33,618 nucleotides of DNA from Rikenella microfusus (lineage in GTDB: Bacteria > Bacteroidota > Bacteroidia > Bacteroidales > VadinHA17), in assembly GCA_020722575.1 (NCBI GenBank), contig DYKN01000010.1, positions 55,234 through 88,851 of the forward strand, read 5' to 3'. The notes beneath the pieces are model-generated. The model was not told the origin of the DNA and did not search any database. It saw only the letters and a program-made list of their open reading frames with translations. This document shows, piece after piece, positions 25,745 through 33,618 of the stretch. Numbering within the stretch: position 1 is the stretch's first letter; each line of letters begins with the position of its first letter. The translations under genes and the position numbers were made by a program.

Positions 25745-27373
25745 ATGAAAACGGTATTAGTAAGTTTGGGTATAATCCTGTGCTGCATTTATGGGTTTCG
25801 TAAGCCGGCGGTCAATTATGTCGAGGATGGGCCTGTTGTCAGGACTGTTTCGGGGATGGTACGAGGTGTGACCGAAGGCGATGTAAATGTTTTCAGAGGC
25901 ATTCCGTATGCGGCACCACCTGTGGGTGAGTTTCGCTGGAGGCCTCCTCAGTCGGTTGAACCATGGGAAGGGATACGTGATGCAAAAGAATTTGGGCCAA
26001 TTTGCGCACAGGCAGGATGGCCGAGAGGATCGGGTTCAATTGCACAGGGTTCATCGGAAGATTGCCTTTACCTCAACTTATGGGTACCTTCAAAAGCAAA
26101 ACCCAATTCAAAGCTGCCGGTTATGGTCTGGATCCACGGAGGTGCATTTGTGGGCGGAAGCGGTAATGTGTCGGGAGAACAGTTTGCTAAACAGGGTGTT
26201 ATACTGGTTTCTTTCAATTATCGTCTGGGTCGACTCGGCCATTTTGCCTTTCCTGCTCTAACAAAAGAGCATCCTGATGAACCCAAAGGGAGTTATGCAT
26301 TTATAGACCAGATTGCAGCCCTCAAATGGGTACAGCAAAACATTGCGGCGTTTGGAGGCGATCCCCGGAATGTAACCATTTTCGGCTTTTCTGCCGGTGG
26401 AGTATCGGTACATGCACTGCTTACCGTACCTTCAGCCAGAGGTCTTTTCCATAAAGCAATAATTCATTCCGGCGGCGGCCGCGATGGAGTCCTTACCGGC
26501 AGACCAATAAGTAAAGAAAATGCTGATAAATACTATCCTGTCTCAGCCGAAACAATCGGTATTAACTTCGCCCGGAAACATGGGATCGAAGGAACGGATG
26601 CAGCTGCACTTGCAAAGCTTCGTGCTCTGAAAGTTGAAGAGATTGTAGATGATGGACAGGAAACTGATGGGCAGGGAGGTCCACGTATTTATTCGGGACC
26701 GATTTTAGACGGCAAATTCGTTGTGGAAACTTCTGAGAGTGCATACAAAGCTGGCCGACAGGCACACGTTCCAATTATCATAGGGAATAATAGTGCTGAA
26801 ATAGGTGGCCCCTTCGTTAATGCCAGCCGAACAAAGGAAGAGCTGTTTTCACTGTTCGGAGAACTCCAGAATGAGGCAAAAACAGCCTATGACCCTGATG
26901 GTAATAAAGAATTTGCTGAGGTTATTACCATGTTTAACACCGATAAAGTATGGGGGGAACCTGCCCGCTTTACTGCTCGATCATTTGTAACCAGTGGCGA
27001 TCCAGCTTACATCTTTCTGTTCTCCTACGTACCGGCTTCAATGAGGGAAAGAATGAGATATGGGCCCGGACACGGAACCGATGTCTCATTCGTGTTCAAC
27101 GATCTTAGAGCTCCGGAGGGAACAACGGTGCCACCCGAAGATAAAGAAGTAGCCAGAATAATGAATGCATACTGGGTAAGCTTTGCCAGAACCGGTAACC
27201 CAAATGGCAAGGGATTACCAGAATGGCCGCTATATAAACCTTCTAAAAACGAAATCCTCGACATTCAACCTGATGGTAAACCAGTTGCTAAACCCGACCC
27301 GAGGAAAGCAAGACTGGATGTGATCGAAAAAGCTGTTAATATGGGTGATAAACTGCAACCAAATGGTATTTAA
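25745..27373 (+). CDS. Exported type-B carboxylesterase
   Basis: 542 aa. The signal peptide MKTVLVSLGIILCCIYG may be a lipoprotein signal. Type-B carboxylesterase hallmarks are complete: FRGIPYAAPPVGEFRW (50-65), SEDCLYLNLW (104-113), oxyanion hole HGGAF (131-135), nucleophile Ser216 in FGFSAGGVSVHALL, acid Glu352 in NNSAEIG, and His443 in GPGHGTDVSFVF. The C-terminal WVSFARTGNPNGKGLPEWPLY is also family-typical. It hydrolyses carboxylic esters, possibly aryl or feruloyl-type esters, outside the cytoplasm. Fourth gene of the operon; its end overlaps the CMD-like gene by 11 nt. Confidence 0.93.
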   Translation: MKTVLVSLGIILCCIYGFRKPAVNYVEDGPVVRTVSGMVRGVTEGDVNVFRGIPYAAPPVGEFRWRPPQSVEPWEGIRDAKEFGPICAQAGWPRGSGSIAQGSSEDCLYLNLWVPSKAKPNSKLPVMVWIHGGAFVGGSGNVSGEQFAKQGVILVSFNYRLGRLGHFAFPALTKEHPDEPKGSYAFIDQIAALKWVQQNIAAFGGDPRNVTIFGFSAGGVSVHALLTVPSARGLFHKAIIHSGGGRDGVLTGRPISKENADKYYPVSAETIGINFARKHGIEGTDAAALAKLRALKVEEIVDDGQETDGQGGPRIYSGPILDGKFVVETSESAYKAGRQAHVPIIIGNNSAEIGGPFVNASRTKEELFSLFGELQNEAKTAYDPDGNKEFAEVITMFNTDKVWGEPARFTARSFVTSGDPAYIFLFSYVPASMRERMRYGPGHGTDVSFVFNDLRAPEGTTVPPEDKEVARIMNAYWVSFARTGNPNGKGLPEWPLYKPSKNEILDIQPDGKPVAKPDPRKARLDVIEKAVNMGDKLQPNGI

Positions 27374-28121
27374 TCATTTAAAGAGGAAAAGTATTTTAAA
27401 ATTCCTGATAATATCTGTTTTAACATGTTACGAGGTTTTTCATATTAATGCTCAAACTGAAATAATGTCAGACAGTTCTTTAACAGAACAACAGCAAAAT
27501 ATTATTTCAATTGCTGCTCTGACTGCCAGAGGCGAAGTGCAATCATTGAAACCTGCTCTGAACAGAGGTCTGGATGCAGGGCTAACCATCAATGAAATCA
27601 AAGAAGTGATTGTGCACCTGTATGCTTACTGTGGGTTTCCGCGAAGCATAAGGGGATTGCAGACTTTTATGGAAGTGCTGAACGAAAGAAGTGCAAGGGG
27701 AATCGCTGATGTGACGGGAGCAGAGGCTTCGCCTATACGCAAGGAAGCTGACAAATATGAGCGGGGGAAAAAGGTTCTGGAGGATTTGACAAAAACACCC
27801 CAGAGGGGACCATTGTCAGACTATGCAGCTTTTGCACCAGTCATTGATACTTTTTTGAAAGAACATCTGTTTGCAGATATTTTTGAACGCGATATTCTAA
27901 CTTATGCCCAAAGAGAACTGGTTACGATTTCCGTGTTGAGTACCATAGGTAATGTAGAACCAATGCTTCGCAGCCATCTAAATATATGCCTGAATGTTGG
28001 CCTGGCTCCTCGCCAATTGAACGAATTCATAAATATTATTAAATCAAGAATTGGCAAAACAGAAGGTGAAAATGCACAGGCAGTTTTAAACGAAGTACTC
28101 AAAAACAGAGTGAAGAAATAA
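27363..28121 (+). CDS. Exported two-domain carboxymuconolactone decarboxylase-like protein
   Basis: 252 aa from the ATG at 27363, overlapping the carboxylesterase by 11 nt (an in-frame ATG at 27345 is less likely). After a signal peptide (KSILKFLIISVLTCYEVFHINAQ) come two AhpD/CMD helical domains. Domain 1: IISIAALTARGEVQSLKPALNRGLDAGLTINEIKEVIVHLYAYCGFPRS. Domain 2: ELVTISVLSTIGNVEPMLRSHLNICLNVGLAPRQLNEFINII. The CxxC of AhpD is absent and only one Cys (YCGFP) is present, so peroxidase chemistry is unlikely. Most CMD proteins are cytoplasmic; export is unusual. Probably a lactone/decarboxylase-like or scaffolding role in the operon's pathway. Confidence 0.85.
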   Translation: MVFNHLKRKSILKFLIISVLTCYEVFHINAQTEIMSDSSLTEQQQNIISIAALTARGEVQSLKPALNRGLDAGLTINEIKEVIVHLYAYCGFPRSIRGLQTFMEVLNERSARGIADVTGAEASPIRKEADKYERGKKVLEDLTKTPQRGPLSDYAAFAPVIDTFLKEHLFADIFERDILTYAQRELVTISVLSTIGNVEPMLRSHLNICLNVGLAPRQLNEFINIIKSRIGKTEGENAQAVLNEVLKNRVKK

Positions 28122-28174
28122 TTTAAAGAATAAATAAAGTACCATTAATTTCTGAAAAAATCAAAAGTAGTTTA

Positions 28175-28663
28175 ATGACAAAACCAGATTTAAAATATAT
28201 CCTGCTTTTTCTGGCAATATTGATTCCGGGATGCAATTTTGAGAAAAAGACAGCAGAAAAAATGAGCCAGACTGTACCTATTTTTCCCCTCGGTGAGAAA
28301 ATTATCAGTAATAATTTTACGGGTACAGTCTGGCTCGAAATGCTGGTCGATAATGATACTCTTTACCATACCTCCATTGGCAATGTTACTTTCGAGCCTG
28401 GCGCCAGGACCAACTGGCATAAGCATCCGGGTGGACAAGTTCTTCTGGTAACCGACGGTAAAGGATTTTATCAGGAAAAAGGGAAACCTGCTCAGATCAT
28501 AAAGAAAGGTGATGTTGTTAAAATCCCGCCCTTTGTTGAACACTGGCATGGTGCCGCACCTGATAACCGACTCACTCATGTCGCCATTAGCCTCAACCTG
28601 GAAAATGGAGGGGTAGAATGGTTACTTCCGGTTACCGATGAAGAATATAAAAGTGCGTGGTAA
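28175..28663 (+). CDS. Cupin-domain lipoprotein
   Basis: 162 aa. MTKPDLKYILLFLAILIPGC gives a lipoprotein signal (Cys20). The cupin carries the metal ligands NWHKHPGGQ (two His plus Gln) and a second-motif His in PPFVEHWHGA, with VTFEPGARTNW and KKGDVVKIPP as the two barrel motifs. Cupins of this size next to CMD proteins include hydroxynitrile-lyase-like and isomerase-like enzymes; the reaction here is unknown. Last gene of the exported-hydrolase operon, 53 nt after the CMD-like gene and followed by a hairpin terminator. Confidence 0.85.
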   Translation: MTKPDLKYILLFLAILIPGCNFEKKTAEKMSQTVPIFPLGEKIISNNFTGTVWLEMLVDNDTLYHTSIGNVTFEPGARTNWHKHPGGQVLLVTDGKGFYQEKGKPAQIIKKGDVVKIPPFVEHWHGAAPDNRLTHVAISLNLENGGVEWLLPVTDEEYKSAW

Positions 28664-28727
28664 AATAAGCATTACCTGTTCTAATATTCGATCTATCACT
28701 TAAGCTTCTGGATTAAATCAACCTTAT

Positions 28728-28747
28728 TGAAAACTTTCTGGTTTTCA
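28728..28747 (+). terminator. Candidate terminator of the exported-hydrolase operon
   Basis: TGAAAAC (28728-28734) pairs with GTTTTCA (28741-28747) around a 6-nt loop, followed by a T-rich stretch (CCTTTGTCTTTT). It lies 65 nt after the cupin stop codon and before the aldo/keto reductase. It marks the probable end of the operon. Confidence 0.5.
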
Positions 28748-28887
28748 GTTGATTCCTTTGTCTTTTATTATTGAAGGCTGGCAATCCAATCCGCAAAATA
28801 TTAAAATATAAAGTTATTTTTAAGATATTGCCGGCAATATTAACATTGAATTTTTTATATTAGTTGCATGAAACAAAATTATTAATT

Positions 28888-29859
28888 ATGAAATACCGTA
28901 AATTCGGAAGAACCGGATGGGAGATAAGTGAAATTGGTTATGGTATGTGGGGTCTGGCTGGATGGACTGGCTCTGATGATGAAGAGACTTTCAGGGCATT
29001 GCAGAAAGCCGTTGACATGGGGTGCAACTTTTTCGATACGGCTTATGCTTACGGTAATGGCAGGAGCGAAGCCATGCTCGGCCAGCTGGTGCGGGCTAAC
29101 CCCGGAAAGAAACTTTACACAGCAACCAAAATACCTCCGAAAAATTTAAAATGGCCGGCAAAAGATGAATATACTGTTGATGACTGCTTCCCGCCCGACC
29201 ATATTGAAGAATATGTCGAAAAAAGTCTTAAGAACGCTGGTTTCAGTTCGTTCGACCTTGTCCAGTTACACACCTGGAACGATAAATGGCTCGACGACGA
29301 CCGGCTGATGAGGAAAATGCTCGACCTGAAGAGGCAGGGTCTCTTCCATGCAATAGGTATCAGCATGAACCGATGGGAGCCATGGAACGGAATAAGAGCC
29401 GTGAAGAGCGGACTTATCGACTCAGTGCAGGTTATCTATAACATTTTCGATCAGAATCCGGAGGATGAGCTTTTCCCTGCATGCCGCAAGATGAATGTCG
29501 GTGTGATAGCCCGTGTCCCTTTCGATGAAGGCTCTCTCACCGGAACGCTTACGAAAGACTCAAAATGGCCCGAAGGCGACTGGAGAAATACTTACTTCGT
29601 GCCCGAAAACCTCATACCAACTGTTGAAAGGGTTGAAAAACTGAAAAAGATACTTCCCTCCGGAATGACTCTCCCCGAAATGGCGTTACGGTTCATTTTA
29701 TCTGAGCCAGCTGTAAGTACGACGATACCCGGAATGAGAAAACCCTCACATGTTGAAAGTAACCTGAGCACGAGCGATGCGGGCCCATTGAACAGTGATC
29801 TGATGAAAGAACTCAGGAAACATCGCTGGGACAGAAAACCGGCCCCGTGGTCGCAATAG
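28888..29859 (+). CDS. Aldo/keto reductase
   Basis: 323 aa from the ATG at 28888 (MKYRKFGRTGWEISEIGYG, the standard family start; an ATG at 28864 would add 8 unrelated residues). The catalytic tetrad of the AKR fold is visible: Asp and Tyr in FFDTAYAYGNGRSE, Lys in TATKIPP and His in LVQLHTWND. The NADPH-binding end includes RVPFDEGSLTG and TTIPGMRKPSHVE. It is a cytoplasmic, probably NADPH-dependent carbonyl reductase related to the YajO/AKR-like oxidoreductases common in Bacteroidota. It lies 224 nt downstream of the cupin gene, beyond a hairpin, so it is probably a separate unit. It ends 10 nt from the convergent symporter gene. Confidence 0.92.
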   Translation: MKYRKFGRTGWEISEIGYGMWGLAGWTGSDDEETFRALQKAVDMGCNFFDTAYAYGNGRSEAMLGQLVRANPGKKLYTATKIPPKNLKWPAKDEYTVDDCFPPDHIEEYVEKSLKNAGFSSFDLVQLHTWNDKWLDDDRLMRKMLDLKRQGLFHAIGISMNRWEPWNGIRAVKSGLIDSVQVIYNIFDQNPEDELFPACRKMNVGVIARVPFDEGSLTGTLTKDSKWPEGDWRNTYFVPENLIPTVERVEKLKKILPSGMTLPEMALRFILSEPAVSTTIPGMRKPSHVESNLSTSDAGPLNSDLMKELRKHRWDRKPAPWSQ

Positions 29860-29869
29860 AAAAGATGAT

Positions 29870-31540
29870 TTAGTTTATCTGCATTATTGCCCACGCGATA
29901 AAAATAAGCAGACCAACTACAAGCCAGCTGAGAAAGAATCCAGCGAGGTCCTCCCTGTAACGCCTGAAGAAGCCTCTCCATCTTTCTTTCGTTAACCATC
30001 CCGGCAGGTCGAGAAGAAGAAGATCATCACCGGTTTTCTCAGATAGAGGTTTCTTGCCGTCGTTTTCAGTATATTGAGCATCTGACTTCCTTCTCATATT
30101 ATCAAAAAATTCCTCTATCTTTTCTTTTTCTTCAGGTTTTGTAATAATGCTTATGAGCCATAAGAAGAAAAATCCTGTCAACATGGCAAGACCAAATGGT
30201 GCAGGTTCCCATCTGTAAACCAGCATTATCTGACCGGTGTTTATATAATTAAGGATATAATAGATAGTGAATGAAGATATTACAGCAGAGATGGCTCCAT
30301 AGCGGTTAGCTCTTTTCCAGAGGAAACCGCCGAGAAACATAATTCCCATGAATGCGGCGAGGGTTTCGGTAAAGAGAAACGCATGGAGCACATTTTTTAC
30401 ACTCAGAGCAAAAAGGACGGCAAGAATCGATAATCCAAGCCCGGAAAATCTACCCATCCACAGGAGCTGTATGTCGGTTGCATCGGGATTAAGATATTTT
30501 TTGTAAAAGTTCTGAGTGAAGAGTGCTCCGATATTGGTCATGAAATTTGAGCACGACGACATATTGGCTGAGACAATAGCAGCCAGCATAAGTCCTACCA
30601 GGCCGGGGAATAGCAGTTCATGGCATGCATATCCAAAAGCCATCTCCTGATCGGGCAGTGTGACGTTTTTTTTGACCACCAGTGCGGCTACCACAAGGCC
30701 TGTAAGTGCCCAGCCGATAGTGATAAGACGTTTTACCAGCGAACCGAAAGTCTGACCTATACGTCCTGCTCTCTCGGTATCACCGGTTGCACACATAGTA
30801 ACCATGTGGGGCTGAGCCGTAATTCCAACAATACCGTTAAGAGCAAGCATGGCAATAGTGAAAGCATTGATTCCACTATCGACATTTATAAGATCAAAGA
30901 AATGTTCCGGGAGCACTTCTCTCATACCCGAGAATCCGCTAATCTCTTTCAAACCCAGAGGTATTAACATAACGGAAAGAAGGATTATCAGGAATGACTG
31001 GACAAAATCGGTATATGCAGCTGCAACAATTCCTCCGATAAAACTGTATAGCAAAAATGCTATTGTCATAAAGAATACGACCATACCGGGTGAGATAAGG
31101 TTACCGGAAGCAACCGAAATTACCTTTGCAGCACCCTGAAGCATCACTCCCATAGAGAAAATAAAAAACATGATTGCGAAAACGGAGTAAATAATTCCCA
31201 TTGTTCTCCCGTAACGGTCTTCAACTATTTCACCGACCGTTGTGCGTTCACTTCTTCTGTAATATGGAGCTATCAGCCAGTAGAAAGGGGTAATGAGCAT
31301 ATTTTTCCACTGGTACCATATTGTAGCAAAGCCATGACCAAAGGTGGCACCTGTTTGGGCAACCGGCATTTCTGCATGTGTGCCAACTCCAAAGGCCTGG
31401 CCTACCATAATCCACCATTTGAATTTACGCTCTCCACGGAAATAACCATCACTGCTTCTTATTCTGCGCGAAATCCAGATACCGAAAACAGTGATTAGAA
31501 CAAAATATCCAAAAAGGACGATATAATCAATCAAATTCAT
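29870..31540 (-). CDS. Sodium/solute symporter (SSS family)
   Basis: 556 aa, inner-membrane protein with about 13-14 hydrophobic segments starting with YIVLFGYFVLITVFGIWISRRIR. Family features are visible: KFKWWIMVGQAFGVGTHAE (about 40-58), GEIVEDRYGRTMGIIYSVFAIMFFIFSMGVM, YSFIGGIVAAAYTDFVQSFLI and MLAAIVSANMSSCSNFMTN (the conserved SANMSS region near the sodium site). A charged loop (about 470-520) precedes the last segment. It would import a sugar or related solute with Na+. It is the third gene of the minus-strand nagB-nagA-symporter group (51-nt gap), so amino sugar uptake is the best guess. Confidence 0.88.
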   Translation of the reverse strand: MNLIDYIVLFGYFVLITVFGIWISRRIRSSDGYFRGERKFKWWIMVGQAFGVGTHAEMPVAQTGATFGHGFATIWYQWKNMLITPFYWLIAPYYRRSERTTVGEIVEDRYGRTMGIIYSVFAIMFFIFSMGVMLQGAAKVISVASGNLISPGMVVFFMTIAFLLYSFIGGIVAAAYTDFVQSFLIILLSVMLIPLGLKEISGFSGMREVLPEHFFDLINVDSGINAFTIAMLALNGIVGITAQPHMVTMCATGDTERAGRIGQTFGSLVKRLITIGWALTGLVVAALVVKKNVTLPDQEMAFGYACHELLFPGLVGLMLAAIVSANMSSCSNFMTNIGALFTQNFYKKYLNPDATDIQLLWMGRFSGLGLSILAVLFALSVKNVLHAFLFTETLAAFMGIMFLGGFLWKRANRYGAISAVISSFTIYYILNYINTGQIMLVYRWEPAPFGLAMLTGFFFLWLISIITKPEEKEKIEEFFDNMRRKSDAQYTENDGKKPLSEKTGDDLLLLDLPGWLTKERWRGFFRRYREDLAGFFLSWLVVGLLIFIAWAIMQIN

Positions 31541-31591
31541 TAATAACCGTGTTTTTATTCTTTACTGGTGAATATAAAGAGTCAGGAGATA

Positions 31592-32755
31592 TCAGTTTTC
31601 CGGATAAACCCGTTTTCCAGCCACCCATGTTTCAAGGATGTTTACTGTGTTGTTTTCATCGGTAGTAAAAAGGATAATATCAGCTCTTTTGCCTTCTTCG
31701 AGTACTCCCCGGTCGTTAAACCCGAGTACTCTTGCTACGTTTTTTGTTGCGAGGTTTACTGCCTGTCTTAATGTGCAACCTGTAAAGTTCATCAGTGTTG
31801 TGATACCTTTTTTCAGGGGAGCAGAGGCACCTGCAAGCACGTTACGTTCAGTGTTAAAGATAAGGCCTGCCTCGTTCTTTATGACAAGGCTTCCCATATA
31901 ATTGTATTCACCGGCCGGCATCCCTGCCAGATGTGTGACGTCGGAGGTGATGATAATATTGTCTTCACCCTTTGCTTTGAAAAATACGGTAAGCTCTTCG
32001 GGCAGGAGGTGAAAGCCATCGGCAATCACTGAAGGGGTAAGTCTGTCATTGGCAAGTTGCGGCCAGAGCGGATTGCGATGTCGGTTTATGGTGTTGGCAC
32101 AGCCGTTTCCGAGATGGGTTGAAAGCCTTGCACCACATTCAACAGCATGGTATATCTGTTGCGTGCTGGCATTGGTGTGCCCGATCGACACAATTACTCT
32201 CTTTTCAGAACATTTTTTGATAAATTCAGCGGCGCCGTCAAGCTCAGGTGCAATGGTAATAATAATGATCTTTCCACCTGCCGCTTCCTGAAATTCCATA
32301 AACTCATCCCATGAAGGTTTACGAATGGCACTGTAAAGATGACAGCCGTAAAATCCCTCAACAGGAGAAATATACGGACCTTCAAGATGAAAGCCTGGAA
32401 CCGATCCCATCAGAAAATCATCGTTGTAAACAGAAGCAAGGACTCTGAAGTTTCTCAAAAGATCTTCACGGCTGCGGGTAACAAGGGTTGGAACAAAAGT
32501 GGTTACACCATCCCTCCAGATAGCTTTTGCAGCAATTCTCATCCTTTCAACGGAAAATATTTCATCCTGAAAATCAATACCGTAATATCCGTTTGTCTGA
32601 TTGTCGATCAAGCCGGGAGCAATGAAAACTATAGCATCTTTCTCCGGTTTCTTTCCGGCGGAAGTGATTCTTTCAATCAGGCTTCCCTTTATCTTTACTG
32701 TAATATATTCCCCGGTTTCGTAATGGAAGCCTTCAAGCTCAAAAGTGTCGTGCAT
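31592..32755 (-). CDS. nagA: N-acetylglucosamine-6-phosphate deacetylase NagA-like
   Basis: 387 aa amidohydrolase. APGLIDNQTNGYYGIDF (46-62) matches the NagA version of the first metal motif (a QxNG in place of HxH). The metal Glu125 is in GFHLEGPYISP, His193 in SIGHTNAS, His214 in STHLGNGCANT, a substrate His in ADGFHLLPEE (H249) and the catalytic Asp272 in TSDVTHL. NagA removes acetate from GlcNAc-6-phosphate in the cytoplasm, feeding NagB. Differences from E. coli NagA (THLGNGC for THLYNAM, SDVTHL for TDATAP) place it in a divergent subgroup. It lies 34 nt after nagB. Confidence 0.85.
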   Translation of the reverse strand: MHDTFELEGFHYETGEYITVKIKGSLIERITSAGKKPEKDAIVFIAPGLIDNQTNGYYGIDFQDEIFSVERMRIAAKAIWRDGVTTFVPTLVTRSREDLLRNFRVLASVYNDDFLMGSVPGFHLEGPYISPVEGFYGCHLYSAIRKPSWDEFMEFQEAAGGKIIIITIAPELDGAAEFIKKCSEKRVIVSIGHTNASTQQIYHAVECGARLSTHLGNGCANTINRHRNPLWPQLANDRLTPSVIADGFHLLPEELTVFFKAKGEDNIIITSDVTHLAGMPAGEYNYMGSLVIKNEAGLIFNTERNVLAGASAPLKKGITTLMNFTGCTLRQAVNLATKNVARVLGFNDRGVLEEGKRADIILFTTDENNTVNILETWVAGKRVYPEN

Positions 32756-32789
32756 ATTAGTTTAGTTAATTTATAAGGTTGTAAAATAT

Positions 32790-33533
32790 TTATACTTTAA
32801 AAATTTTTGATGCCGAATTACGGTCGAGAAAAAGGTTGAAGTCGGAATGCTTTTTAAGCATAGTAGCCGGTACATCAGGAGTAATCTCACGTGTAAGGGT
32901 TTTAAGAACTGCTTCGGCTTTTTCCTTATGAGGGACAGCTGATATAATTGTTTTACATTGCATTATCTGCCATACACTCATCGAAACCGCTTTCTCAGGA
33001 ACATCAGCAATAGTCTCGAACCATCCTTCATCGACCTGCTGTTTTTTGCAACGATCGTCGAGTTTAACAACAATATAAGCATCTCTGGTATCAAAGTCGG
33101 CAGGAGGGTCGTTGAATGCTATATGGCCGTTCACCCCGATACCTATCAGCCCTGCATCAACAGGCTTTTCTCTTATTTTTTGTGTCAGAAAATCAATGAG
33201 TTCAGGGATATTCTTCTCGGTGTCGATGCTGTAAAATGCTTTGCATGGAATTTTATCTATAAATCTTTCCCTGAGATATTTCCGGAAGCTCGCTTTATGC
33301 GTTACAGGAAGGCCGATATATTCATCGAGGTGAAAGATTTCAATTTTTGACCAGTTAATTTTTTGTTGTACCAGATAATCAAGCGTTTCGAATTGAGAGG
33401 CGCCTGTCGAAAGGACAATCCTTGCCTCACCCTTCTTTTTAATGGCATTTTTCAGAATGTCTGCCGCAAGTGAACCGGCTTTCTCACCAAGTTCCGATGC
33501 ATTGTCGCTTACTGATATTATCATTTTTATCAA
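32790..33533 (-). CDS. nagB: Glucosamine-6-phosphate deaminase/isomerase NagB-like
   Basis: 247 aa. SugarP-isomerase family motifs: LSTGASQFETLDYL (42-55), IEIFHLDEYIGLP (the general-base Asp in DEY) and GIGVNGHIAFNDPPADF with the ring-opening His. In E. coli NagB the corresponding stretch is GVGNDGHIAFNEPAS, so the usual Asp before GH is Asn and the later Glu is Asp, as in the shorter NagB-like branch. It converts glucosamine-6-phosphate to fructose-6-phosphate and ammonia. First gene of the minus-strand group with nagA and the symporter. The 85 bp upstream in the window have no convincing promoter. Confidence 0.85.
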   Translation of the reverse strand: MIKMIISVSDNASELGEKAGSLAADILKNAIKKKGEARIVLSTGASQFETLDYLVQQKINWSKIEIFHLDEYIGLPVTHKASFRKYLRERFIDKIPCKAFYSIDTEKNIPELIDFLTQKIREKPVDAGLIGIGVNGHIAFNDPPADFDTRDAYIVVKLDDRCKKQQVDEGWFETIADVPEKAVSMSVWQIMQCKTIISAVPHKEKAEAVLKTLTREITPDVPATMLKKHSDFNLFLDRNSASKIFKV

Positions 33534-33618
33534 ATATTAAATATGTAAATAATTGTTATTGTGTTCTAAAATCTTCGTTATAATTCGAATTTACAAAAGG
33601 AATTAAGTTCGAAATTAC

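Overview
The window looks like chromosomal DNA from a member of the Bacteroidota, probably Bacteroidales or a near relative. Most genes lack a Shine-Dalgarno sequence. Several gene starts are preceded by the phylum-specific -7 element TAnnTTTG, once with a -33 TTTG at 19-bp spacing. The gene set also fits: a GWxTD lipoprotein, SPOR/TPR periplasmic proteins, an acyl-ACP thioesterase, ClpS, TIGR00730/LOG, many lipoproteins and an SSS-type sugar symporter. No rRNA operon, CRISPR array or intact insertion sequence was seen.

Layout. (1) 1-380: a tRNA-Ser(GCU) on the minus strand with its own promoter, a 10-bp stem just 5' of the tRNA, and a strongly structured element 3' of it that folds as a four-way junction. 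(2) 381-3487, minus: a two-gene operon encoding a SpoIIE/PP2C-type phosphatase and an OLD-like AAA ATPase whose TOPRIM-like C-terminus has lost its catalytic acids. (3) 3599-6248, minus: a secreted lipase-like lipoprotein followed by the 23S rRNA methylase RlmD. (4) 6355-11158, plus: a compact run of ABC-F ATPase, acyl-ACP thioesterase, GWxTD lipoprotein and RlmB. (5) 11171-13010, minus: a TPR/SPOR protein followed by ClpS. (6) 13353-17266, plus: the peroxiredoxin Bcp, RecA and an S9-family peptidase lipoprotein. (7) 17298-20316: MiaA (minus), SmpB (plus), then LOG and a small SPOR protein (minus). (8) 20317-21827: a gene-poor stretch with a small outer-membrane-barrel-like protein and a decayed tyrosine recombinase.

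(9) 21828-28663 is the accessory part. A divergent AraC-type regulator faces a tightly packed plus-strand operon of six genes, and all six products carry export signals: an alpha/beta hydrolase, a dienelactone-hydrolase-like protein with a Cys nucleophile but no obvious catalytic His, an NTF2/SnoaL-like protein, a type-B carboxylesterase, a two-domain carboxymuconolactone-decarboxylase-like protein and a cupin lipoprotein. The promoter region between regulator and operon holds a 13-bp tandem direct repeat and a 12-bp inverted repeat that could be operators. I read this as an inducible, cell-envelope-located pathway acting on esters, lactones or related molecules; the substrate is unknown. The nearby recombinase relic hints that the cluster arrived by horizontal transfer.

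(10) 28888-33533: an aldo/keto reductase (plus), convergent with a minus-strand amino-sugar operon nagB-nagA-Na+/solute symporter. Housekeeping genes for translation quality control and modification (RlmB, RlmD, MiaA, SmpB, ABC-F), proteolysis (ClpS) and recombination (RecA) show that most of the window is core chromosome.
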